From positions 49,214,760 to 49,278,759 of the forward strand of contig CP136069.1 in assembly GCA_032622095.1 (NCBI GenBank): a stretch of DNA of 64,000 nucleotides. Reading direction: 5' to 3'. The notes beneath the pieces are model-generated. The model saw only the letters and a list, made by a program, of their open reading frames with translations, had not been told where the DNA came from and searched no databases. A program made the position numbers and the translations under genes. This stretch comes from Siphonodentalium dalli. Its lineage: Eukaryota > Mollusca > Scaphopoda > Gadilida > Siphonodentaliidae. Every line of letters starts with the position of its first letter. Position 1 is the first letter of the stretch. Positions 8,450 through 18,101 of the stretch are shown piece by piece.

Positions 8450-9711
8450 TATTCAATGCAAACTTTACGACTCTCGTCAACTTTGAGAGCGGCAGGAAAT
8501 TTTGCGTAAACAATTACAGTACAATTGTCTTTCAAAGCCGATGAGAATTTAATCTCGAGGCGTGTGTGACCTTTGTGCGGTATGACACTATCGTGATTAA
8601 TTCCTTGCGGGTTTATCCGATATATGCAATAACCTTTCGCATAATCCTCATAAGTAATATGAACGGCTTTTCGTTTCGCATCTTTTATTATCGTATTGTA
8701 AGCTTCTACATATTCCTTACTGGTAAAGTTCGGTTGTAGTGCTTGGGTGGGCATAGACTGCCCGTTGACGTAAAATCCGACGAAGTTGCATCCAAAAGTC
8801 GCAAAGTTGAACGGGTTCTTATCGCGTGAACCGCTTTCAGCCTTTGATGATACTAAGCCAATAATACAGCTACTGGGTACGTTTCCTTGAAATAGATTAT
8901 CTTCTCCCAAACTGAATGCACCTTTTGACACTGTATACGTCTTTATGATAGATTTTGAAAAAGGATAACACGCGTTCTTTTTCTTGAGTGACTCAGTATG
9001 ACTAAGTAATACACCGGGGTTAACTTTTACAGTGGCTAGTCTCAAATTAGCTTCCTGTATTTCCAACTTGTATGTCTCAGTGGTTCCCGCATACATCAGT
9101 CTAAAAACATCTCTCGTCTGCCAGAATTTTAACGTGAGCGGGAGACCATTTAGTAGTAATTTGTCCTGTTGGAAGAAGTCAAGCTGAATTGATCCCATAA
9201 TATCCATTATTTGACTAGTACGGGTTGTTTTGGACCTGTAATACAGGCCAGAGTTCCCGCTTTTCGAATCTGCCAGGTCCATACCACCTGCCGTGTCCTT
9301 TTCGAACGCTTGTCCATGTAGCTGTTCCTTACGTTCAGTTTCTAAGAGTACATCGAAATATGCTTTGTATGGATAATTCGGCCCGACTTGACTCACGGGA
9401 ACTTGCTGTATATTCAAATCGACCTGCGAAAATATTGAATGTAGGGGTGCATTTATCAGACCCACATCGTCATTAACGGTTAGCGCCGAACCATCTTGCT
9501 TGGTTATTTTGAGTTTGAGAAGTAGCAATGTCCGTTTGAGGTCCATGTAGGTTGTGGCCATGGCGGGAATATTGAACTCTAAAGCTGCAGTGTCTGTCAG
9601 CTGATTCACGGGTCTGTAGTTTATCCATTCTGTCGCTTGTATTCCGCTGTCAACCGCAGGCGATTCAAATAATGCCAATTTAGAGGTATGGTACTCTCTG
9701 TATTCATTCAT
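8449..9711 (-). CDS. MCP: Major capsid protein, hexon-like double jelly roll, 420 aa
   Basis: The sequence belongs to the Polinton MCP family, long annotated in animals as F54H12.2-like uncharacterised proteins. Seen here are an N-terminal WINYRPVNQLTDTAALEF segment, LHSIFSQVDLNIQQ, a YPYKAYFDVLLE stretch, and a C-terminal block with KGHTRLEIKFSSAL followed by a final beta strand (CTVIVYAKF). The family is established by structure prediction as a double jelly-roll hexon that forms icosahedral shells. The ATG is at 9709-9711 and the length is complete. No frameshift is seen, so this is one of the best preserved genes of the copy. Confidence 0.9.
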   Translation of the reverse strand: MNEYREYHTSKLALFESPAVDSGIQATEWINYRPVNQLTDTAALEFNIPAMATTYMDLKRTLLLLKLKITKQDGSALTVNDDVGLINAPLHSIFSQVDLNIQQVPVSQVGPNYPYKAYFDVLLETERKEQLHGQAFEKDTAGGMDLADSKSGNSGLYYRSKTTRTSQIMDIMGSIQLDFFQQDKLLLNGLPLTLKFWQTRDVFRLMYAGTTETYKLEIQEANLRLATVKVNPGVLLSHTESLKKKNACYPFSKSIIKTYTVSKGAFSLGEDNLFQGNVPSSCIIGLVSSKAESGSRDKNPFNFATFGCNFVGFYVNGQSMPTQALQPNFTSKEYVEAYNTIIKDAKRKAVHITYEDYAKGYCIYRINPQGINHDSVIPHKGHTRLEIKFSSALKDNCTVIVYAKFPAALKVDESRKVCIE

Positions 9712-9777
9712 GGTTTATCGAAAAAGGTGGTTTTCACTTTCTTAGGGTTATGAGCCAAATCGTTAGGTAACACCCTC

Positions 9778-10038
9778 TTATTGTTTTTTTTTGGACGCCT
9801 TACGTGATTGTGTCAACTTATTTTCTGCAACTTCGACTTTGGCCATTTCAATCGCTTGCGCTATGGGTGTCACTGCGTTAATATGCGGTTTTAGAACGTC
9901 TTCTTCTTCACTATCGCTATTTTGAGTTTTGTCAATAAAGTAGCGACCCTCATTATCTGGCGTTAACTTCCCATTAATCATGTCCCTGAAATGTTTTCTC
10001 CACTTTTCAATATCGGTTGGAATATACGTGATCGACAT
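9778..10038 (-). CDS. Small Polinton protein with basic tail, 86 aa
   Basis: It begins MSITYIPTDIEKWRKHFRDM, continues with an acidic patch (SDSEEED, about residues 41-47) and ends in a lysine-rich tail (SRKASKKKQ). It lies between the minor and major capsid genes and overlaps the end of the minor capsid frame by 32 bases. Position and charge suggest a minor virion or core protein, similar in setting to small cement or core proteins of adenovirus-like particles, but no homology is claimed. Complete frame. Confidence 0.65.
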   Translation of the reverse strand: MSITYIPTDIEKWRKHFRDMINGKLTPDNEGRYFIDKTQNSDSEEEDVLKPHINAVTPIAQAIEMAKVEVAENKLTQSRKASKKKQ

Positions 10039-10443
10039 GTTTCTTCAGATGTAGTGTACAGGTCACTCTTTTTTCTGCATTTATTTTAGAAAGTTTATCG
10101 CCTCTTATAAAAATCCTGAGACGCTGAAGTTTATCCTGTCTTACGTTTATGTAGAATGAGTCCTCAAAACTCCGCCAATGACCCGTATCACGTGTGTCTC
10201 TCTTTATAACTCGGAGGATGGGGATGATGTGTCGCAGGCTATTGATTCTCCACATATGTCCGAACAAATATATAATAAATCCGTGTCTATATGGTCAGTT
10301 ATGTTTATGTCTTTCAAACAACATAACCACGCTCCTTCCAATATTAATACACCAGGTAACTCTATTGTGAAGTCGAGAGGACGATTATCTGGATATTTAT
10401 CTATGGAATCGTCGCTAGTCAGGTACAGATAATAATTATCCAT
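10007..10443 (-). pseudogene. mCP: Minor capsid protein, penton-like single jelly roll, frameshifted
   Basis: The N-terminal part (from ATG 10441-10443) has the family opening YLYLTSDDSIDKYPDNRP followed by an ELPG segment and WLCCLKDI. The C-terminal part, in a different frame, has FYINVRQDKLQRLRIFI and CTLHLKK near the end. Together they match the roughly 145-residue Polinton minor capsid (penton) protein. The first frame runs into a stop at 10204-10206. A single-base change in the C-rich stretch near 10210-10225 explains the break. The downstream frame ends at 10007. The break would delete half of the jelly roll. Confidence 0.85.
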
Positions 10444-10447
10444 ATGA

Positions 10448-10888
10448 CTAGTTTCTATTTTGTTTCAAAAGAGAATCAATGTTCATCTCTTCTCTTATAG
10501 TTTTATCAACATCACTGAATATATACTTGAAGGCAGACCACTGGTTATACGGAATACTTATAATCGCGGGAGTGTTATTCACAACTCGCCTAATGCGTGT
10601 ATAAATGCGCCCTTGATTATTACATAATGTAACAGTAATGTTTGATCGTATTGTCCACTTTTTCACGAACCCACAGGGGTGTTGTTCGTAATCATGGGGG
10701 CGTGACTCATTCGTATGACGTAATTCATAGTCCACCGTCTGACGTGGTATCTTCTTTGGAACTAATATAACTGGTAGTGACAGAGTTATTACCATAATAG
10801 TAATTCCTATCCATTTAAGGAGATTCATATGTAGACGACCGCGTTCTGTTTGAAACATATTCGTCAAGGTATCTGTTCTATTATTCAT
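10448..10888 (-). CDS. Membrane-anchored protein with a PC4-like domain, 146 aa
   Basis: A single hydrophobic segment at about residues 23-43 (IGITIMVITLSLPVILV) predicts one membrane span near the N-terminus; M21 is an alternative start just before it. The C-terminal half (about 78-135) reads ITVTLCN, IYTRIRRVV, AIISIPYNQWSAF and FSDVDKTIREE. That is the strand-strand-helix pattern of PC4, including the conserved Q-W-S and S-D-x-D-x-x-x-R helix positions. The combination of a membrane anchor with a PC4-like domain is odd. The gene ends 4 bases before the minor capsid start, so it sits in the morphogenesis block. Alternatives are a virion membrane protein with chance similarity. Confidence 0.6.
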   Translation of the reverse strand: MNNRTDTLTNMFQTERGRLHMNLLKWIGITIMVITLSLPVILVPKKIPRQTVDYELRHTNESRPHDYEQHPCGFVKKWTIRSNITVTLCNNQGRIYTRIRRVVNNTPAIISIPYNQWSAFKYIFSDVDKTIREEMNIDSLLKQNRN

Positions 10889-10923
10889 GATTGTAATGGT
10901 TTCCCTCGGATAGCTTGCTCTTA

Positions 10924-12033
10924 TTAATTTTGATATCTGTCGACATCAGACTCTAAAATCCATGAATTAAATTTGTCAGGCCATGAATGCCAGTGCACCA
11001 GGACTTCAGTTTGACCCTTTCGTTTCCTCTTTTTGACAATTTTATCTATTCTGTAAACTGTTTCGTCATCAACGCGCACCCCTTGAAGTTCTGACTCGTA
11101 GAAAGCGCCCTCAATGTTTTCATCCAAGAAATCTGTCAATGTATACAAGGGTATGTTCTGCCTGTAAAACCTCTTAGTCACTTTGAACAACTCTCCAGTC
11201 CATTTCTGAGAATATTCTCGGTCAAAAACTGCTTTGGTGTGTGATATTCTAACGATATCATTTACATTGTATTTGAACTTTTTCTTCAATTTACTTTTAA
11301 CACCTCCCTTCTGTCTTATTAACCACTGATCGAGACGAGACTCATCTTCATTCTCAACAGTTATGGAGTCAGGGGTGGTGCCTAAAGAACGATGTATTGT
11401 ATGGTTATAACTTTTCACAATATCTTGTAGAATGTCGATATATCTAGCATTATTATGCTTTATCATATAACGTGAAATCTTCTGCTTTATAGTTTTTATG
11501 ACCCGTTCCGAATAATTGGCTTTCATTTCGTTTTGCGTAAAAATTTGAGATATATGAAGACCCTTAAGGTAACTTTTGACCCGTTTGTTTGTGAATTCCG
11601 AACCGCGATCCGTTCGGAGGATGCGAGGGGTTCTTCCACCTTCAAATATATGTTTCATAGCATTGATCACATTAATTGCAGTTTTCCTCTTTATAGCTTC
11701 ACACCATAACTTCCTAGAAAAAATGTCAATCATTACTAACACGTAGGTCTAATTGTCGTTGTCTTTGGAAACATCATTCATATCCATGAGGTCTCCATCC
11801 CATTGACTGTCAGAAGCGTTTACAATAACACGAGACCTCGGGAATTTTCGTCTAACACTTTTTGTCAGGGAATAACTTTCATGATTTTGTAGCCACGCCA
11901 CAATCTCGCGCTTGGAAATGTTGTGCTTATTTTCAGATTTTACAGTCTGATGCAACTTTGTAGCTCCTGAGTACGATGCAGGGTGACCCGGATTAAAATA
12001 AATTGAACTCAAATAATCTTTCCAATCGGCCAT
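10924..12033 (-). pseudogene. INT: Retroviral-type integrase with chromodomain, interrupted by an in-frame amber stop
   Basis: The gene starts at ATG 12031-12033, after a GTG codon at 12040-12042. The DDE catalytic triad is present: D in WDGDLMDM (about 11791-11793), D in RTDRGSEF, and E in ANYSERVIKTIK. A C-terminal chromodomain-like segment has YRIDKIVKKRKRKG, VHWHSW and NSWILESDV. The only visible defect is TAG at 11749-11751, in the same frame on both sides, between the first D and the IDIFSRK strand. The enzyme would join the element ends to target DNA, and the chromodomain may steer insertion to marked chromatin. It lies 6 bases after the preceding gene. Confidence 0.92.
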
Positions 12034-12038
12034 ATTGT

Positions 12039-12407
12039 TCACAGTGATATCCAGCGTTTGTTCTTTATCTTGGTCAGTTTACCGGCGATTATACCCGGAG
12101 GTCTAGATATTTCACGCTTAACCCCTCTTATTTTCTTTTTTCTTTGCTTAGTATGTGTCTTTTTCGATGTGTTAACTTCTGATTTTTGGATTGCATCCTG
12201 AGGTTCAGTCGTTTGAACTGTATTAACAATCTGATTATTCATCGGGTCCATTTCTTTATCCATTTCATCGGAATGGCTACTATTGTTTGCCGAGATGTCG
12301 CTGTGTTCAATGTTAGACTCCGATGAAACTTTTTTGTGTTCACTTTTTTCAGTGTACCTCATATATCTTTCATACGGGATCAAAACAGTTTTCTTCACAG
12401 ACTCCAT
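12039..12407 (-). CDS. Small Polinton protein with basic tail, 122 aa
   Basis: The start is ATG 12405-12407, which shares its A with the TGA of the upstream gene. The N-terminus (KTVLIPYERYMRYTE) looks like a conserved Polinton pattern. The middle is Ser/Asp/Glu-rich and probably disordered. The end is strongly basic (KQRKKKIRGVKR, then RPPGIIAGKLTKIKNKR) and could bind nucleic acid or act as a nuclear localisation signal. It lies directly upstream of integrase. Function is unknown; a core or DNA-condensing protein is possible by inference. Confidence 0.65.
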   Translation of the reverse strand: MESVKKTVLIPYERYMRYTEKSEHKKVSSESNIEHSDISANNSSHSDEMDKEMDPMNNQIVNTVQTTEPQDAIQKSEVNTSKKTHTKQRKKKIRGVKREISRPPGIIAGKLTKIKNKRWISL

Positions 12408-12730
12408 CACAAAAACTGTTTCAATTTAGGTTCAACGATGTTCAACATCAAAGCAATGGCGGTTGAGTGATTATTCACACTTTTTCTTTTCCTCAACAAG
12501 CTCACAGATTTATCACCCAAGAATATATAAAATGATTTATATCGTCGTAATTTAGCTTTTTGTTGAACTGTAACTGTTAAAATTTCATGTAGTAAATTGA
12601 TCGTAATTTCAACCAGAACTTTCAACTGATTATTAGTTATCGATGTCAATAATGCGTTTCGTTGAGATCTTGATTGGGTTGATGTCAATAGTCTGACAAA
12701 ATTCAACTCATTACGTAATAATCGACTCAT
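12407..12730 (-). CDS. Small helical Polinton protein, 107 aa
   Basis: The protein starts MSRLLRNELNFVRLL and is predicted to be mostly helical (SQRNALLTSITNNQLKVLV, then INLLHEIL). The pattern of a Q-R-x-A-L-L segment followed by a LL-x-G/E-I helix and a basic K-x-x-L-R-R-Y-K segment recurs, as I recall, in small proteins next to the ATPase in other Polintons. No catalytic motif is seen. It lies between ATPase and the basic protein, with a TGATG overlap to the latter, which suggests co-expression. Function unknown. Confidence 0.65.
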   Translation of the reverse strand: MSRLLRNELNFVRLLTSTQSRSQRNALLTSITNNQLKVLVEITINLLHEILTVTVQQKAKLRRYKSFYIFLGDKSVSLLRKRKSVNNHSTAIALMLNIVEPKLKQFL

Positions 12731-12770
12731 TTTATCGTCGCGACTCAGCTCCGATACTGTCCCCTTCTTA

Positions 12771-13435
12771 TTACGTAGTAGGTACGTAAATTATAGGGTC
12801 TTGGTTGGGAAACACGTCTGTTCGTAGCCTGTATTTATCCTCAGTGTGAGGGGACATATCTATTATAAGATACGCAAATGGTTTCTTCATACAATCCTTG
12901 TATGCATCAATGAGTACTTTAGATTTACCGGGATACAATTGTCTACCCAATGTGGAAATTTGTGATCCATCCCTCAAATTTTTGAATAAAATTAGATATC
13001 CTGTGTTTAAGGCTATAGTTCTCGCAGCCTTGCCTTGTGCGTATAAATTTTGTGAAATAAACAGCACCGAAAGACAGCGATGATGAGTTTGCTGCGTAAA
13101 TAGTGTTTCAATCTCTTTTTGGTCAATAATGCGATGCATCAAGTCGTCTAATATTAACATATTATGTTTACCGTCAGCAAATTCTTCGATTTCTGTTTGG
13201 GTAGGTAATCTTTGATGCATGACCAAATTTTCGATTGATGATTCAATTTCATCATAGAAATTTTGATAAATACCGTAAAGTACATTATTTTCTTAGGTGG
13301 ATCTCTAGAATACATTCCATTAAGATTTTGCAGGAATCTGTAGACCCATCTCGTCTTACCAGAACCAGTTGGTCCGGTGATGCAAATACTAGAACAAGGT
13401 TCAAATGGTATGGAGCTATGGTTAATTGGACCCAT
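12771..13435 (-). pseudogene. ATPase: FtsK/HerA-type genome packaging ATPase, frameshifted
   Basis: Walker A (GPTGSGKT) is near the N-terminus and Walker B (MLILDDLM) follows in a second frame, then a sensor-like region with VLFISQNLYAQGKAARTI. This is the A32/FtsK-HerA packaging ATPase of Polintons, which pumps DNA into capsids. The likely ATG is 13433-13435; a GTG lies 15 bases upstream. The first frame reads IMYF and then leaves the family sequence near 13285-13295. The second frame contains family-like residues (YQNFYDEIESSIENL) from about 13280 on, so one base is lost or gained there. The stop is TAA or equivalent at 12771. It is the most upstream gene of the minus-strand block. Confidence 0.88.
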
Positions 13436-14630
13436 TTTTTTGGTGTTCACTGTGTCCTATTTATTAGTAGCTATACAGTTCTTATATACATCATAAGTAA
13501 ACATTTGTTATGGCTGTTGTAAATGAATTACCAGGATGACACTGCAAGCTACAATATTATAAAAACCTACAGTTCTTATAACATCATTGGTGTTGGTAAG
13601 TGATGTGAAGGTGTTTGGTGGATGTTGGGGGTTGGGGGGTTTGGGCTGGTATTATCACGTTGGTCTGTGATTGAGTGTACAAAATCTCTTGTCAAGTGAA
13701 CACCTGCACATTATCTATTTTCTAAACATCGAACTTGTCTGAACCTATCAACTGATACAATAGCAGTGATATAATGTTACATCATCGGTGCTAACTGGAG
13801 TTTCGGTATACAAAATGATCGTAAGTGTGAATGGAGTGATAAGTGGTTATTACGTAATGTTGTTATAACAATGACACCGAAGCAATTTCAATTATTGAGT
13901 GACCTGGACGTATTATGTATGCATGTTTTAGATAACAAATTATCGTGTTAATGCTAACAATGACACAGTTTATCAACCTTAATTGATACTAACCCGTTAA
14001 ACAACTAATACTGCTCAGACATTAAATCGATATGTTTTCTGAATGGCATATAATTGTGAACGGGAATATAATTGAATTCATTTGGTAAAGCAAGGTGTGA
14101 CACACGACATTGTTACCCACAATGTCGTGTGTGATTACGTGTACATAATATGTTCCATCGAATATGACAATTCATTCTGGGGGTTGTAATTTCGCATTAC
14201 CCTTTTTTCGTCCACTCGTGATTCAAGATAGTACATCTCAATACTTCCAATAATTCACGATAATACACACCTGTCATATACTCAATAACTTCATCTGGGA
14301 TAGAGAAGTTAAGAATAAACGCTCTTTATTATTTATGTAAGAGTAATGGTGTCTATTTTCAGGTATGACAATTATATATGTATGAACTGCGTCCGATAAA
14401 CACTGGAATGTATGCATTCATACCGATGGTCACAATGTCCAACATTACAGCGACTGTCCATACACATATAATTGGTATAAAGATATTTCTAAACATCGAT
14501 TAATAAATACATTGAAACATTGGTTGAACAAAAAAATAACGAAAGATATTACACACAAATAATTTTATAAACATTCGACATTTTTTAATATCGAGATTAT
14601 CAGAAACCGAAAACTCGTTATAAATTTTTT
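13436..14630. other. Gene-free right flank of the Polinton
   Basis: No credible frame is present. The stretch holds a perfect hairpin (14100-14132), one AACGCTCTTT motif (14318-14327) and scattered AT-rich sequence. It should contain the promoter region of the minus-strand block just above 13435 and the right terminal inverted repeat, but the matching left repeat is not in the window. Confidence 0.5.
14100..14132. repeat. Perfect 14-bp stem hairpin near the right end of the Polinton
   Basis: Arms ACACACGACATTGT (14100-14113) and ACAATGTCGTGTGT (14119-14132) flank the loop TACCC. It is the cleanest hairpin in this flank and could mark a terminal structure or be part of a small palindromic repeat. 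Confidence 0.8.
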
Positions 14631-14870
14631 ATTTAAACTTTTTTTTTGGAGAAATAATTTTGGGGGTTTTGAAATTTTTTCTTTTGGAAAAATAATTTTG
14701 GGGTTTTGAATTTTTTGTTTTTTGAAGTTTTGGGTTTTTGAAATTTTTTGGAAAAATAAGTTTTGGGTTTTGAAATTTTTTTTGGGTTTTGATATTTTGG
14801 AAGTTTTGGGTTTTGATATTTTGGAAGTTTTGAGAATATTTTAGTACAACCAATTTTACCCTCAAACAAT
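14629..14870. repeat. T/G-rich low-complexity repeat
   Basis: This is an imperfect tandem of TTTTGAAATTTTTT, TTTTGGAAAAATAATTTTGGGG and TTTTGATATTTTGGAAG units. Open frames through it are artefacts (Lys/Asn/Phe-rich). Confidence 0.85.
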
Positions 14871-14882
14871 TTTACCCTCAAA

Positions 14883-14989
14883 CAATTTTAGACCCAAAGA
14901 TTCTATTTTGAGATGTGAGGCGAACGAGACACCCACAACCAATTTTAGACCCAAAGATTCTATTTTTAGATGTGAGGCTAACGAGACAT
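14883..14989. repeat. Two-copy tandem duplication of about 57 bp
   Basis: CAATTTTAGACCCAAAGATT begins copy 1 at 14883 and copy 2 at 14940. Both continue through GATGTGAGGC(G/T)AACGAGACA. A shorter CAATTTTACCCTCAAA doublet lies just upstream (about 14850-14885). Confidence 0.85.
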
Positions 14990-14999
14990 CTATTCTTCT

Positions 15000-17117
15000 T
15001 ATATATATGGCTAATTATATCCGCGCAATTAAGTATCTATATCTGATAATGTTATGCGGATCGGGTGATTAAAACCCATTCCATTTCCACAATATGTTTC
15101 CGAATGGGCACTTTGTACCACAAGACAACATTAACTAGAATGTGTATTCAACTAACCACGAGGTGGCACATTATTAGAGACCATTTCTTAATTTCCGTTT
15201 GTCTCGACCGACAACTGCCTTCTTTTTTGAATGTTATTTATTTACATAATGATGACAGCAGCCTTATAACTCACTCCCGATTTTTGTCTGGCAGAAGTGA
15301 AAGTTTGGGCTGCCCTGAACCAGGAGTGGGACGGGAGCTCTCATTTCGATGAGGGTGTGCACTATATATATACCACATGATGGGTGTTATTCCATAGCTG
15401 TGATCTATGTTTTAATTTATATTGCATGGGCCGTTGTATCTATATCAATGGCACATTCGAATTCCCTACTGCATAGTAGCTATATGTTGCCCCTTTTCTC
15501 TGGTATATACACCTAATAATCTGGTGTGCTTACTATATCTGCACAGGGAAATTATTTTGGCCATCTTTTGGCCATTTCTGAACTGGTTTGGCCACTTTTC
15601 TTTTAAAACTCTGGCAAAATTAAAAGAACTAAATATTGGTGTAGATTGATTTATTCTCACAATTCACATGAACACAGAGAAGTAAAGAAGTAATTAGAAA
15701 AGAATATAATCTATATCCTAACATGAGGTATATAATAAAGTACGCTGTTATCGTGTTTATTTGGCTCTTGGGTACGAATTTACCTTGTACGAAAGTGTTA
15801 TTGCGGCTTCCTGAAGTAGATGACTCCATGTGATCCGTCGAGAAATACAGAATCTGGAACAAACATATAAACAAGTACGTTAATAACATACTCTTGCGAG
15901 TTGAACAATGGAAATGCGCAGGGATGTGTACCGAAAAAAAAATGAATTATGTCTAGTCAACAATGTATATCAAAGCAGTAAAGTATTGTCATTATTTCTA
16001 TAAAAAGTACACCGTTCCAGCAGCTAATCATCATGACGTTGACAAGTAAGCATGTGTGGCTTTAGAAAACAATTTATTCATACACAGACGAGCAAGTTCT
16101 GATTTCCTGATAACGGATTAAGGGATTCATGAAGATATGATGATAATTTGAGAGGTGATTTTTGAATATAGCTCTGAAACTTTTTGGTCAAAAGGTTGGT
16201 CATATGAAATTGTGTTTGGTCATTTTCTCAAACAATAACCATTGGCCACAAAACAAACATCATGAATACTGTACAAGTATGTATGGAGCTATGAACAAGT
16301 AAGGAATTCGGAATTAGCTGCATGTAAATACAGGGGAACATCAGAGCTTCCCATAAAGCCATCACAATTTAATATACCATTGTAGGTTATTTCTTATAAT
16401 TTAATTTAAAAGTTGAAATTGACATCAACACTGTCAATCAAACATCCAATTATCGAGTGATCAAATGTCTTCGTGAATTTGTCGCTTTTGATTGGCTAGC
16501 GAACAGTGTATCCGCAGTGATCAACTGATCACTCCGGGTCTCCACCGTGACAGTAGGTGTCCCAGAAATATTTCGCATGTATACTGTGACACGAGTTGTT
16601 AGTTTATGAATCTTAAATTCTTTGAAAATGTTAGCTGGATAGCTTGATCGAGTCTTGTTGATTGTTCTAGTTACTTATGCATCTGGGTACTTATGGGTAA
16701 TTAGAAGTGAATTTAATGGCAGATCAGTACTGCCTGTACGATTTTGTATGCAACATCGGAATCTCAGTTTATATCGCACAAAGTATCGAATAGTTTTCAG
16801 TTTAGACACGCGGTATATATATAGGCGTGACCATGTAGCACAATGCTGCTATGAGTGTTGTTATTTCAATGCCAGAAGTAATACAGAAATTTAGGTTATC
16901 GAGAAATAACTTTAATAGCTAAATGTGTGACAACCAATGGTGTTATCGTATTATGTTGATTGGCAGCTTATGGTTAAATTGTATGCTTTTGTTTCAGTTT
17001 ATTAATCTTAAACGTTACAGTGCACTACGGACAAAACCATTCACATTGCTAATGAATTGTTCACAATTACGTTGGTATATTAACAAATTAATAAATGTAA
17101 AATGTCTGCTATTCCAG
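15000..17117. other. Non-coding stretch, nothing recognised
   Basis: The frames here are short and without family signal. Only scattered AT-rich sequence and a few TTTGGCCA words (about 15558-15600) stand out. Confidence 0.5.
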
Positions 17118-17381
17118 AATCCATCACGTAATTGCAATTACGATGAATTATACATACCAACAGGGACCACAGCAACTGGACATCGGTGCCTAAATACGTC
17201 TGGTAAGATTAATACTATCTATCATTATCCATCCATGGGATGTGGGATGGACAAAATCAGATATATGAACCCGACACCAGGCTTGCTTCTTCCAACCCAA
17301 GAGCCTCATTTTGATATTTTGCTTTATACAAATCTGTGGAATATTTCCGGTCACGCTGCTATATGTAAGGCTGACGACTAG
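17118..17381 (+). CDS. Possible terminal CTLD exon of an upstream lectin gene
   Basis: The C-terminal part reads DILLYTNLWN, then ISGHAAICKADD and stop TAG at 17379-17381. This resembles the end of a CTLD (an LLY strand, a W-N turn and the closing I-C strand) and parallels the CTLD1 end downstream. A stop soon after the closing Cys is also how the four-CTLD gene ends at 48,890. The left boundary is uncertain: an acceptor TATTCCAG ends at 17117 but would give phase 0, while the neighbouring gene uses phase 1. The first half of the domain is not found, so this may be a relic. Confidence 0.35.
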   Translation, partial: NPSRNCNYDELYIPTGTTATGHRCLNTSGKINTIYHYPSMGCGMDKIRYMNPTPGLLLPTQEPHFDILLYTNLWNISGHAAICKADD

Positions 17382-17570
17382 GTGCAGGTCTGGAAGCATA
17401 CTGATCATACATGAATTCGTTGACTGTTGTATACAGTCCGCCGTGTTTGCGTGCCTAGGGCGTCGTTGACGGGTGATCAGTGGAGCAAACACGGAATCGG
17501 TAAGCAGGCTTTATGTTACCGATTCCATCTACAATTCATCTCGTCTGACCTGCATGCCCATTGGATTTCA

Positions 17571-17711
17571 ATGGTCGGCCTCGTGCGTCTACTCGCATTA
17601 TCAACCGTGTGCTGTACAGTTGTTGTCGTTGTATCTGCCCAGCATATGGCACAATACATGTCTCGCAAAAACGACATGGCTACAACACAGGCCTCTGGGG
17701 AAAATTACTAA
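17571..17711 (+). CDS. Possible signal-peptide exon of the four-CTLD gene
   Basis: From ATG 17571 the frame reads MVGLVRLLALSTVCC followed by a Val-rich hydrophobic core and SAQ, a typical secretory signal with a small residue before the predicted cleavage. The frame closes at 17709-17711. The next exon (18102) needs a phase-1 donor, and none with a strong consensus is visible in this frame, so the linkage is unproven. It lies between the presumed end of an upstream lectin gene and the first CTLD exon, where a first exon is expected. Confidence 0.35.
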   Translation: MVGLVRLLALSTVCCTVVVVVSAQHMAQYMSRKNDMATTQASGENY

Positions 17712-18101
17712 AATACCAATATAGACTACACCAATGTAAAGGTTCCAATGATCGATTTTGGTTAAAACTACACCAACTATCGAAACCCTACTAAATTCTC
17801 GAAATCGATAATTGGAGCCAAACTATCATCAGGTGTGTCTTATTGGCAACACAAATTATTTTCATTTGACAAGTCGAGATATCCTATCGGAATGTACCGA
17901 ATAAATCGGGTCGTCAATCTCCCTGTCCGCTCAGAGGCATTTGACCTAGTTATAAAATCAATATTTTCAAGCAATAATTTGACATGGATACTTATATGTT
18001 AAGTTCTATGACCATGGTCTATGATATGTTCTACAATATATATGCTATGTTATGTTATATTGTCATCGATATTGGAGGAACTAATTGGATATATTTTGTA
18101 G

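Larger units (their letters stand above)
1..14600. mobile_element. Polinton/Maverick element, left end outside window, inactivated copy
   Basis: The region carries the diagnostic Polinton gene set: protein-primed DNA polymerase B, retroviral-type integrase, packaging ATPase, adenain-like protease, and hexon-like and penton-like capsid proteins. It also has several small accessory genes. Polymerase, PC4 and TBP lie on the plus strand; a tight block from ATPase to protease lies on the minus strand. The left terminal inverted repeat is beyond base 1, so the right terminus cannot be matched; 14,600 is only where gene-free Polinton-like sequence gives way to T-rich low-complexity DNA. Frameshifts in polymerase, minor capsid and ATPase and a stop in integrase show the copy cannot mobilise itself. 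The presence and identity of the element are certain; its exact ends are not. Confidence 0.93.
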
